In this document: positions 1 to 5,188 of the stretch, in pieces
Numbering within the stretch: position 1 is the first letter of the stretch
Layout: every line of letters begins with the position of its first letter
DNA from: Gemmatimonadota bacterium
GTDB taxonomy: Bacteria > Gemmatimonadota > Gemmatimonadetes > Longimicrobiales > Gaopeijiaceae
Direction of reading: 5' to 3'
Length of the DNA: 8,670 nt
NCBI GenBank assembly: GCA_007127575.1
Contig: SKZC01000431.1
Coordinates: 1 to 8,670, forward strand
The notes under the pieces: model-generated
Seen by the model: only the letters and a program-made list of their open reading frames with translations
The model's database searches: none
What the model was told of the DNA's origin: nothing
Program-made: the position numbers and the translations under genes

Positions 1-90
1 AACGGCCTGAACCAGGTTCGGGGCAGGGAGCACCCGGTAGAGCACCGAAAAGAGAACCGCTACGCCTCCGCCCCCAGCTGGCAGGTCTGA
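1..90 (+). CDS. 3' end of an upstream gene, possibly an outer-membrane TonB-receptor-like protein
   Basis: Frame 1 is open from the window edge to TGA at 88-90 and ends in 'NRYASAPSWQV'. In Bacteroidota- and Gemmatimonadota-type outer-membrane receptors the last strands often read like 'NRY..P..WQ.PRR.RFGV', so this resembles the penultimate part of such a barrel. The expected continuation appears in frame 2 directly after the stop: codons from 89 give 'ERRFGVTQQ' and that frame stops at 146-148. The gene may therefore carry a one-base frameshift at about 84-90, or the resemblance may be chance over a very short fragment. The terminator at 190-228 fits a transcript ending here. Only about 29 residues are visible, so the identity is an inference. 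Confidence 0.35.
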   Translation, partial: NGLNQVRGREHPVEHRKENRYASAPSWQV

Positions 91-189
91 ACGGAGGTTC
101 GGAGTCACCCAGCAGCCGACTTCGGCGGATCACGCAGACCTCGGCTGATGACATAGATGGAGTGCCACAGAGCTCGAGCGAGCTCCAGG

Positions 190-228
190 GGGCCCGGTGG
201 GACGATCCCGCCGGGCCCTTCGGCTTTT
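190..228 (+). terminator. Rho-independent terminator
   Basis: A 13-base-pair stem (190-202 with 206-218, one G-T wobble) closes a three-base CGA loop and is followed by TTCGGCTTTT (219-228). Stem strength and the T-rich tail on the plus strand are typical of an intrinsic terminator. It separates the gene entering from the left from the toxin-antitoxin module, so that module needs its own promoter. Confidence 0.8.
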
Positions 229-373
229 GGGGTGTGTGGGGTGGGGCGCGGCGGGGGACGGTTCGGCGAGTCCGGTGAGTCCGGCGAACGGCGGCCATGC
301 GGAACCCCGCCGAGTTCAGCGGTCCCGTCATCGCGCAGGCGGTGAATCTTGCGCTCTCACATGCGATACGGAG

Positions 374-410
374 TTGGTCGACCACCTCACTCTGCATTAC
401 ATTCTGCATG
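374..410 (+). promoter_or_regulatory. Candidate promoter/operator of the toxin-antitoxin module
   Basis: This is the most AT-rich stretch between the terminator and the antitoxin start. A weak -35-like TTGGTC (374-379) lies 18 bases before a -10-like TACATT (398-403). TCTGCAT occurs twice in direct orientation (391-397 and 403-409), 12 bases apart. Ribbon-helix-helix antitoxins usually repress their own operon by binding short repeated half-sites over the promoter, so these repeats are a reasonable operator guess. Neither hexamer matches consensus well. Confidence 0.25.
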
Positions 411-437
411 GCGAAGCGTCCATCCAGGGAGACGGTC

Positions 438-734
438 ATGTCCGACGAGGCGAAGGAGAACGTCAACTTCCGTTTGGCGAAGGGCCAAAAGGAGGCCCTG
501 GCCAGGGCCGCCGCTGAGCAGGACAAGGCCGTGAGCCAGGTGATCAGAGAGGCGGTGGAGTCCTACCTGCAAGAGAGGGAACGGCGCGCCTGGGAGGTGG
601 AAGCACGCCGTGCCGCATCGGCGCTTGCCCGAGAGGCCGAGGATTCCACGAGCGCGGAAGCGGAGCACCTCCGGGCCTTGGAGGCGACCATGGAGGATTT
701 CGCCGAGGAATGGATCTGGCGGGAAGAGGAATGA
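438..734 (+). CDS. Ribbon-helix-helix (CopG/MazE-like) antitoxin
   Basis: A 98-residue protein predicted to neutralise the MazF-type toxin encoded directly downstream and to act as a DNA-binding autorepressor. The N-terminus has the ribbon-helix-helix layout: a short strand 'ENVNFRLA' (about 7-14), helix A about 16-28, and helix B about 33-46 containing 'VSQVIREAV'. A charged helix follows, and the acidic, Trp-containing tail 'EEWIWREEE' (90-98) would be the toxin-binding part, as in MazE-like antitoxins. I chose ATG 438 because AGGGAGA (426-432) sits at good Shine-Dalgarno distance and the fold begins a few residues later. The frame stays open back to 297, but those residues are not protein-like and ATG 408 has no ribosome-binding site. 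The stop overlaps the toxin start (ATGA, 731-734), giving translational coupling. Role from domain layout and partner: strong; exact antitoxin family: uncertain. Confidence 0.87.
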   Translation: MSDEAKENVNFRLAKGQKEALARAAAEQDKAVSQVIREAVESYLQERERRAWEVEARRAASALAREAEDSTSAEAEHLRALEATMEDFAEEWIWREEE

Positions 735-1054
735 GGAGGGGGGACATCGTAACCGCCGTTCTCCCTCGCGCGTACGGGAAGCCTCGTCCTGCACTCCTCA
801 TTCAGGACGACGTGTTCGAGGCGCTTCCTTCCGCCACCATCCTTCCCATCACCAGCGAGCTACGGGACGCACCTCCGCTTCGGATTCCCCTGGAGGCGGG
901 CCCCCAGACGGGTTTGAGCCGCCCATCGCAGGTCATGGTGGACAAAGTGCAGACCGTCCCTCGGGCGAAGCTGGGTCGGCGGCTCGGTACGTTGGACGCG
1001 GCCACTATGCGGAGGGTGAGTGAGGCCCTGGGCCGGTTCCTTGGACTGGAGTAG
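731..1054 (+). CDS. mazF: MazF/PemK-type mRNA interferase toxin
   Basis: A 107-residue type II toxin, expected to cleave single-stranded mRNA at short sequences and halt growth when its antitoxin is lost. It shows the full family pattern: 'RRGDIV' at 2-7, 'GKPRPALLIQ' at 16-25, 'LPITSE' at 38-43, 'RIPL' at 51-54 and 'GLSRPSQVMVDKVQTV' at 61-76. By alignment with MazF of Bacillus subtilis, the catalytic Arg is R19 (in KPRP) and the Thr is T41 (in PITS); both are present, so the enzyme looks intact. ATG 731 is preferred over the upstream in-frame ATG 710, because it overlaps the antitoxin stop, has AAGAGGA just before it, and starts at the conserved 'RRGDI'. Length is normal for the family. The cleavage sequence cannot be predicted from the protein. 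Confidence 0.95.
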   Translation: MRRGDIVTAVLPRAYGKPRPALLIQDDVFEALPSATILPITSELRDAPPLRIPLEAGPQTGLSRPSQVMVDKVQTVPRAKLGRRLGTLDAATMRRVSEALGRFLGLE

Positions 1055-1077
1055 CCCCCCTCACCGATACGGCAGAT

Positions 1078-1113
1078 ACGGCTCCGGTAGCTCCAGGAAC
1101 TCCTGAAGCTGGG
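1078..1113. repeat. Intergenic repeat, copy A
   Basis: These 36 bases match 2561-2596 at 33 of 36 positions in the same orientation. The copy begins 24 bases after the mazF stop. It contains a small hairpin: AGCT, a mismatch, CAGGA, then TCCTG, a mismatch, AGCT. On the minus strand one frame reads 'QLQEFLELPEPYLPYR' to a stop at 1063-1061. It may be a REP-like palindrome or the relic 3' end of a minus-strand gene. Confidence 0.6.
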
Positions 1114-1117
1114 GCAG

Positions 1118-1149
1118 CCGACAGCGGGGGGCGCTCCCGCCATTGTCGG
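1118..1149. other. Strong hairpin in the intergenic region after mazF
   Basis: CCGACA (1118-1123) pairs with TGTCGG (1144-1149), and inside it GCGGG (1124-1128) pairs with CCCGC (1136-1140), leaving a CAT bulge and a seven-base loop. No T-run follows on the plus strand, so it is not a classical intrinsic terminator, though it could stabilise the 3' end of the mazF transcript. It directly follows repeat copy A. Confidence 0.45.
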
Positions 1150-1171
1150 AGGAGGAGGTGCGTCAAGTCTC

Positions 1172-1189
1172 GTGAACGGGTACGTTCAC
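1172..1189. promoter_or_regulatory. Perfect inverted repeat, candidate operator upstream of the beta-propeller gene
   Basis: GTGAACG (1172-1178) and CGTTCAC (1183-1189) form a perfect 7-base inverted repeat around GGTA. The right arm recurs as CGTTCACC at 1225-1232, 42 bases on, which is about four helical turns. Such spacing suits a dimeric repressor with an extra half-site. No convincing -35/-10 pair is visible, so the regulatory role is an inference. Confidence 0.35.
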
Positions 1190-1275
1190 CCTGGTGTTCT
1201 TGATTCTGTGAAGGTCCGGAGATTCGTTCACCAGCTTCGGGGTCGGACCCGAGGAGAGCCTGGACGATAATCCCT

Positions 1276-1336
1276 ATGCGAAGCCCTTTGCGTCTCCTGT
1301 TCCTGGCGGCGGTGGCTGCAGTTCCTCTCTCTTCCC
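1276..1336 (+). other. Out-of-frame 5' end (signal peptide) of the beta-propeller gene
   Basis: ATG 1276 opens 'MRSPLRLLFLAAVAAVPLSS', a textbook Sec signal-peptide start: two arginines, then a Leu/Ala/Val core. Frame 1 then turns into arginine-rich nonsense. From about 1328 frame 2 reads 'SLPAQEICSLEWEPEEVLRVG', with a typical 'PAQ' cleavage region, and runs without a break into the propeller body. Frame 2 has a stop at 1268-1270 and no start codon before GTG 1385. The two halves meet at the (CT)4 run at 1325-1332. One more CT would give 'AVPLSLPAQE' in a single frame. A GAGGAGAG stretch (1251-1258) lies rather far from the ATG. Confidence 0.65.
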
Positions 1337-1384
1337 GCTCAAGAGATCTGCTCCCTCGAGTGGGAACCCGAGGAAGTCCTTCGC

Positions 1385-2521
1385 GTGGGTTCCATCGACG
1401 GAGAGGTGACGTTCTCCGGAATTCACGACGTCGCCGTGGGCCCCCACGGGACCGTCTACGTGACGGAGGCCCTGTTGCCGGAGGTTTCCGTTTTCACTCC
1501 GGAGGGACACCAGCTCCCCCCCGTAGGGCGCGCCGGGCAGGGTCCTGGAGAGTTCGAATGGGGAGCCCGTAGCGTGGGTTGGCGGGCCGACACCCTGTGG
1601 GCCCACGACGTCTACAAGACGAACTTCTTCGACCCCGAGGGTGATCCCCTTCGTCAGGTACGCTTCAGCGTCGAGGTCGTCGAAGAAGGTTCGCGCTTCG
1701 GTCCGGGCGTCCCGCTGGCAGACGGTACATTCTTGGGGGGCCGTGGGATCATTGACTGGAGCCAGTACGCGGTGGGGAACGACGCCTTGGCGATCCGCCG
1801 TTTTTCGGAAACGGGGGAGATCGTCGATACCCTGGCCTTTGTGGATTGGGAGGGTCGATTCATCGATGTCGCGAGAGACGACGGGAGTGTGATACATCAG
1901 CGGCATCCGATGAAGCTCCGGCAGTTCGAGGATCCGAGTGCGACGGCTCGGGCCACAACACCGGACGGGGAGGCTGTGGTCCTGGTTAGAGATGGCGATG
2001 CGGGGCCCGGCGGGGAGCACTTCAGCCTTGTGAAGGTTGCAAGCTCAGGCGACACGCTGTTGCACCGGGCCATCCCCTACGAGCCCATCCCCGTGACTGC
2101 CTCAGAAGAGGATTGGTGGCGCGAAGCCTTCGCCGCATGGCACGCGGGAGATTTCGGGGCGAATCAGCCAGGCACGGCGCAGCGGCCCCCGCCGGTTATG
2201 GAGCGCATGCGGAGGGAGGCGGGAGCGGCGTTCTGGGCCCCGGATCGCCATCCGCCCGTCCGCGACGTTCTGGCGGGCCAGGATGGCACCATTCGGCTCC
2301 TGCGCGAGCTCACCGGGGAGAGGCTGGCCCGATGGGAGGTCTACGACTCGGCCGGGGAGCTGATCGGGGTGGTGGCGATCGACGAAGGCCGCAGCAGCAC
2401 GATCCCCTGGAGCTCCCGGGTCAAGCTTCTCCACGCAGGGCTGGACGACGTTTGGGGCGTGACCATCGACGACTTCGATGTCCCGTACCTGCACCGCTTC
2501 CAGGTTCACCGGGACTGCTGA
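1385..2521 (+). CDS. Six-bladed beta-propeller (NHL-like) exported protein, frame broken at its 5' end
   Basis: The readable frame gives 378 residues from GTG 1385, but the true protein should start at ATG 1276 with a signal peptide that is now out of frame, as described for 1276-1336. The coding frame clearly continues upstream of 1385 ('EWEPEEVLRVGSIDGE'), so GTG 1385 is not the natural start. The body has blade repeats of the NHL/6-bladed propeller type: 'DVAVGPHGTVYVTE' (15-28), the family hallmark 'GRAGQGPGEF' (48-57), and 'FFDPEGDPLRQVRF' (81-94). A late blade carries 'DVLAGQDGTIRLLRE' and 'RWEVYDSAGELIGVV'. Such proteins are periplasmic or surface-exposed and mostly of unknown ligand. 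It stands alone between two non-coding regions. If the break is real the product would not be exported; if it is a sequencing error the gene is intact. Family: confident; function: unknown. Confidence 0.8.
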   Translation: MGSIDGEVTFSGIHDVAVGPHGTVYVTEALLPEVSVFTPEGHQLPPVGRAGQGPGEFEWGARSVGWRADTLWAHDVYKTNFFDPEGDPLRQVRFSVEVVEEGSRFGPGVPLADGTFLGGRGIIDWSQYAVGNDALAIRRFSETGEIVDTLAFVDWEGRFIDVARDDGSVIHQRHPMKLRQFEDPSATARATTPDGEAVVLVRDGDAGPGGEHFSLVKVASSGDTLLHRAIPYEPIPVTASEEDWWREAFAAWHAGDFGANQPGTAQRPPPVMERMRREAGAAFWAPDRHPPVRDVLAGQDGTIRLLRELTGERLARWEVYDSAGELIGVVAIDEGRSSTIPWSSRVKLLHAGLDDVWGVTIDDFDVPYLHRFQVHRDC

Positions 2522-2560
2522 CGCCGCCGTCTCGGGGCTTCTTCAGCGATCCAGCTATAG

Positions 2561-2596
2561 ACGGCTCCGGAAGTTCCAGGTACTCCTGAAGCTGGG
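2561..2596. repeat. Intergenic repeat, copy B
   Basis: It matches copy A (1078-1113) at 33 of 36 positions and lies 39 bases after the propeller stop, in the same orientation relative to the upstream gene. The hairpin is largely kept: the change at 2574 turns a G-C pair into a G-T wobble. In the minus-strand frame 'QLQEYLELPEP' the three differences are F/Y, a silent Glu codon and a silent Leu codon, so a coding relic is also possible. Confidence 0.6.
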
Positions 2597-2829
2597 CCGA
2601 CCAACCGGAGAGGGCTCCTTGGCCGCCGAACCCCCGCTCAGGCCTTTGATCGCCATTTCTGTGGGCTGGGGGTTTCGGCCACGTCGGGGGTGGCGCAGGA
2701 GTGGTGCGAGTGGACCCTTAATGGGCCTTTGGAAGGGGAAATTGGGGCTGGTGGCGTCAAGCAACGGGGAAACTCCGGACACGGTCCCTTCGGTTGACCC
2801 CCTGATGGGCGCTTTCTACCTTCCTCTAC

Positions 2830-2885
2830 TGTCACGGTGCAGTGTCGCTTACGGTGCGGGAGGCCGGGGATCCAGCACCGTGACA
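2830..2885. promoter_or_regulatory. 11-base perfect inverted repeat upstream of erpA
   Basis: TGTCACGGTGC (2830-2840) and GCACCGTGACA (2875-2885) are perfect inverted copies around a 34-base centre. The centre holds a direct copy of part of the arm, ACGGTGC at 2851-2857, 17 bases after the first. This could be a long hairpin in the leader RNA or a multi-site operator. It does not match the IscR or SufR sites I know. Confidence 0.4.
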
Positions 2886-2905
2886 CGGGGTACGACCCCC
2901 CTGAA

Positions 2906-2923
2906 CCTCGCACGGGTGCGGGG
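2906..2923 (+). promoter_or_regulatory. GC-rich hairpin in the erpA leader
   Basis: CCTCGCA (2906-2912) pairs with TGCGGGG (2917-2923), including one G-T wobble, around a CGGG loop. It lies between the long inverted repeat and the hairpins at the ribosome-binding site, and adds to the picture of a structured leader. Confidence 0.3.
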
Positions 2924-2939
2924 GGCTCGCCACACAACC

Positions 2940-2969
2940 GCCTCCTCCGGGAGGCCTGACGGAGGTCCG
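2940..2969 (+). promoter_or_regulatory. Alternative hairpins at the erpA ribosome-binding site
   Basis: GCCTCC (2940-2945) pairs with GGAGGC (2950-2955) around a TCCG loop, a stable UNCG-type tetraloop. The overlapping CCTCCG (2944-2949) can instead pair with CGGAGG (2960-2965), which includes the Shine-Dalgarno GGAGG just ahead of ATG 2970. The two pairings share bases and exclude each other, so one leaves the ribosome site open and the other hides it. This could be a translational switch, or a chance result of two GGAGG copies close together. Confidence 0.35.
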
Positions 2970-3320
2970 ATGGAACACGCCACCGAGGCGATCCGGGTTC
3001 AGCTGACGGATACGGCAATCGGAAAGATCCAGGAGTTCATGAAGGAGCACGGGGCCGGGGAGGAAGCGGGACTTCGCGTCGCCGTTCTCCCGGGAGGGTG
3101 CTCGGGGTTCCAGTACGGCTTGAACATTGAGGACGCCCCCGAGGAGGAGGACGAGATCCTGAAGCTTCACGGGGTCCGGATCTTCGTGGATCCCTTCAGC
3201 GCCCAGTATTTGGAAGGAGTGCAGATCGACTACGTTCAGAGCCTGATGGGCTCCGGGTTCAGCTTCACCAACCCCTCGGCGGCCGGCGGCTGCGGATGCG
3301 GGAGCTCGTTCGCCGTCTGA
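2970..3320 (+). CDS. erpA: A-type iron-sulfur carrier (ErpA/IscA/HesB family)
   Basis: A 116-residue cytoplasmic protein that binds an Fe-S cluster and hands it to apo-enzymes. All three ligand cysteines of the family are present: C44 in 'PGGCSGFQYGL' and C108 and C110 in 'GGCGCGSSF'. The central 'VFVDP'-like strand reads 'IFVDPFSAQYL' (71-81), followed by 'GVQIDYV' and 'GSGFSFTNP'. Length is normal. ATG 2970 is chosen because GGAGG (2961-2965) precedes it and the family fold ('IQLTDTA'-like) begins within ten residues; the open frame further upstream is not protein-like. The next gene, nadA, encodes an Fe-S enzyme, which suggests a local donor-acceptor pair. The leader contains competing hairpins that could control translation. 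ErpA, IscA and SufA cannot be told apart with certainty from sequence alone. Confidence 0.93.
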   Translation: MEHATEAIRVQLTDTAIGKIQEFMKEHGAGEEAGLRVAVLPGGCSGFQYGLNIEDAPEEEDEILKLHGVRIFVDPFSAQYLEGVQIDYVQSLMGSGFSFTNPSAAGGCGCGSSFAV

Positions 3321-3347
3321 CCGGTCGCATACGAACCTTGCTGATGA

Positions 3348-3370
3348 GCCTGCGGCCGGCTTCCGCGGGC
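3348..3370 (+). terminator. Weak terminator-like hairpin between erpA and nadA
   Basis: GCCTGCGG (3348-3355) pairs with CCGCGGGC (3363-3370), with one wobble, around a seven-base loop, and TTGAGTT follows. The T-run is poor, so it may attenuate rather than end transcription. If it works, nadA would need its own promoter in the 148-base gap (3321-3468), where I see no clear one. Confidence 0.3.
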
Positions 3371-3468
3371 TTGAGTTCCACTTCGATGCACCTCGCCTCA
3401 TCACCCTTCGCCCTCCCATCCATGAAGCAGGCCCCGAACATCCCCTCGAGAGGAGGAACGGCCGTCTC

Positions 3469-4506
3469 ATGACCACCACGACCCGAGAGCCTCTGGCGAC
3501 GACCCTGGACTATGCGGGGCTCTCCCGTGAGGAACTGACGGAGAGGATCCACCAGCGGAAGCGGGAGCTGAACGCCGTCATTCTGGGGCACAACTACCAA
3601 AGAGTGGAGATCCAGGAGGTGAGTGACTTCCTGGGCGACTCCTTGGGCCTCTCCCAGGAGGCGGCGGCGACTGACGCGGATGTGATCGTGTTCTGCGGCG
3701 TCCACTTCATGGCGGAGACGGCCAAGGTTCTTTCACCGGAAAAGACCGTCCTCATGCCCGACCCTCGCGCCGGGTGTCCCATGGCGGACTTCGTCACACG
3801 GGAAGCTCTCCAGAAGCTGAAGGACAAGCACCCCGGTGCTGCGGTGGTGGCCTACGTCAACTCCACCGCCGCCGTGAAGGCGGAAGCGGAGATCTGCTGC
3901 ACCTCGTCCAACGCTGTCCAGGTGGTGGAATCCATCCCCGAGGACCGGACGATCCTCTTCGTCCCGGACCGGAACCTGGCGCACTACGTCCAGGACCGCA
4001 CGGGGCGGGAGAACATCGTGGCGTGGGAGGGCTACTGTTACGTCCACGACGACATGGTCCTGGAGGAATTGGAGCGGGCAAAGGAAAAGCACCCCAACGC
4101 GAAGGTCGTGGTGCATCCGGAGGCCCGTCAGGACCTCCTGGAACGGGCGGACGAGGTGACCTCCACCTCCGGAATGGTCCGGCTCGCGCAAGAACACGAC
4201 GAGCTGATCTTCGGCACGGAACGGGGGTTGGTGGATCAGCTTCGGAACCGGTTCCCAGGAAAGACTTTCATCCCGCTCTCGGGCGCGGCCGTCTGCGGGA
4301 ACATGAAGCTGAACACCCTGGCCAAGTTGGCGTGGTCGCTGGACCACATGGAGCATGAGGTGGAGCTGGACGAGTCCGTTCGGGTGAAGGCGGAGGCGTC
4401 CCTTCGGCGGATGCTTGAGCTTTCGGGAGGGTGGAAGGCGCCCACCGAAGAGGAGCGGAAGTTGGAGGAGGCGGGAGTTCGGCCTTCGGGATGCGGGTGT
4501 TCCTGA
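3469..4506 (+). CDS. nadA: Quinolinate synthase A
   Basis: A 345-residue cytoplasmic [4Fe-4S] enzyme that condenses iminoaspartate with dihydroxyacetone phosphate to quinolinate, the second step of de novo NAD synthesis. Family motifs run in order: 'GHNYQ' (40-44), 'DFLGDSLGLS' (53-62), 'FCGVHFMAETAK' (75-86), 'MPDPRAGCPMAD' (96-107), 'AYVNSTAAVKAE' (128-139), 'CCTSSNAV' (143-150), 'VAWEGYCYVH' (184-193), 'HPEAR' (216-220), 'STSGM' (232-236) and 'AAVCGNMKLNTL' (273-284). The cluster ligands C76, C190 and C276 are all present. The start is ATG 3469, with AGGAGG at 3451-3456 (spacing 12, a little long). The protein ends in 'SGCGCS', adding a Cys-X-Cys tail that I do not expect from the E. coli enzyme. 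No nadB or nadC is in view. Confidence 0.97.
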   Translation: MTTTTREPLATTLDYAGLSREELTERIHQRKRELNAVILGHNYQRVEIQEVSDFLGDSLGLSQEAAATDADVIVFCGVHFMAETAKVLSPEKTVLMPDPRAGCPMADFVTREALQKLKDKHPGAAVVAYVNSTAAVKAEAEICCTSSNAVQVVESIPEDRTILFVPDRNLAHYVQDRTGRENIVAWEGYCYVHDDMVLEELERAKEKHPNAKVVVHPEARQDLLERADEVTSTSGMVRLAQEHDELIFGTERGLVDQLRNRFPGKTFIPLSGAAVCGNMKLNTLAKLAWSLDHMEHEVELDESVRVKAEASLRRMLELSGGWKAPTEEERKLEEAGVRPSGCGCS

Positions 4507-4534
4507 CCTCGGGGGTTCGTCCGGGGCGCGGGCG

Positions 4535-5188
4535 GTGAAGGTCGAGACGTTCTCCGGGGGCCCGTTCCAGGAGAACGGGTATCTGGCCCGTTGTCCGGAG
4601 ACGGGGGCGGCCATCGTCATCGACCCGGGAGCCTGGGCACCCAGGCTGGCGGAGCGGATCCAGGAGGAGGAGATGGAGATCGAAGCCATCGTCCTCACCC
4701 ATGCCCACCTGGATCACGTGGAAGGGATCCCGGCGATCCGGAAGGTGACTCCGGCCCCCATTTACCTTCACCCACGAGATCAGCCGCTCTATGCGCGAGC
4801 GGAGGATCAGGCCAAGGCCTTCAGTATCCCCTTCCGAGGTCCTTTGCCGCCCCCGGACCGGGCGCTGGCCCATGCCCAGCTCTTCCGCTTCGGAAACGTG
4901 GAGCTCCGAGTCCGGGAAGCGCCGGGGCATGCTCCGGGACACGTGATCCTCGTGGCCCAGGAGGAGGGCTTGGCCTTCGTGGGTGATGTGGTGTTCAAGG
5001 GCTCCATCGGCCGCACCGACCTCCCTGGAGGAGACTTCCAGCAGCTCCTCCAGTCCATCCGGGAGGAGGTCCTGACCCTCCCGGATGAGACGCGCCTCCT
5101 CACCGGTCACGGACCCGAGACCACGGTGGGGGAGGAGCGGACCGGCAACCCCTTCCTGATCCCCCAGTTTCGGGGAGGGTTCGCTTGA
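4535..5188 (+). CDS. Metallo-beta-lactamase fold hydrolase, glyoxalase II-like
   Basis: A 217-residue soluble metal-dependent hydrolase. The metal-binding set is complete: 'THAHLDH' (H56, H58, D60, H61), 'APGHAPGH' with H132 at the usual third position, D151 in 'FVGDVVF', and H192 in 'LTGHGPET'. The N-terminal 'GPFQENGYLARC' and the 'GSIGRTDLPGGD' segment (156-167) match the compact YcbL/GloB-like group, which hydrolyse thioesters such as S-lactoylglutathione or unknown substrates. The start is taken as GTG 4535, 28 bases after nadA, because the fold begins at 'VKVETFSGGPF' and residues upstream of it overlap nadA and are not protein-like; the ribosome site is poor. The stop TGA overlaps the TTG start of purN (5185-5188), so the two are translationally coupled. 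Fold and metal site: confident; substrate: not known. Confidence 0.9.
   Translation: MKVETFSGGPFQENGYLARCPETGAAIVIDPGAWAPRLAERIQEEEMEIEAIVLTHAHLDHVEGIPAIRKVTPAPIYLHPRDQPLYARAEDQAKAFSIPFRGPLPPPDRALAHAQLFRFGNVELRVREAPGHAPGHVILVAQEEGLAFVGDVVFKGSIGRTDLPGGDFQQLLQSIREEVLTLPDETRLLTGHGPETTVGEERTGNPFLIPQFRGGFA

Larger units (their letters stand above)
2522..2969. other. 448-base non-coding stretch between the propeller gene and erpA
   Basis: No convincing gene is seen on either strand. A plus-strand frame stays open across it into erpA, but its translation is arginine/glycine/serine-rich and matches no family, as expected by chance at high GC. The left part holds repeat copy B. The middle (about 2640-2820) contains G-rich tracts and short AT-richer patches unlike neighbouring coding DNA, possibly the worn remnant of an inserted element. 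The right part (2830-2969) is rich in inverted repeats and looks like the leader of erpA. Confidence 0.5.

Noticed and set aside
297..437. N-terminal extension of the antitoxin to ATG 297
   Set aside because: The extra 47 residues precede the fold and lack family similarity, and ATG 438 has a good Shine-Dalgarno sequence.
2640..2820. Insertion-sequence end
   Set aside because: The base composition looks foreign, but I found no terminal inverted repeat pair, target duplication or transposase fragment to support a named element.
2478..2969. Extending erpA upstream to make a 280-residue protein
   Set aside because: The extra residues are Arg/Ser/Gly-rich and unlike any Fe-S carrier, and overlap the propeller gene. 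ATG 2970 has its own ribosome site and the family's normal N-terminus.
3733..4698. A 321-codon minus-strand open frame
   Set aside because: It is antisense to nadA and the hydrolase gene and shows no recognisable domain; a high-GC shadow.
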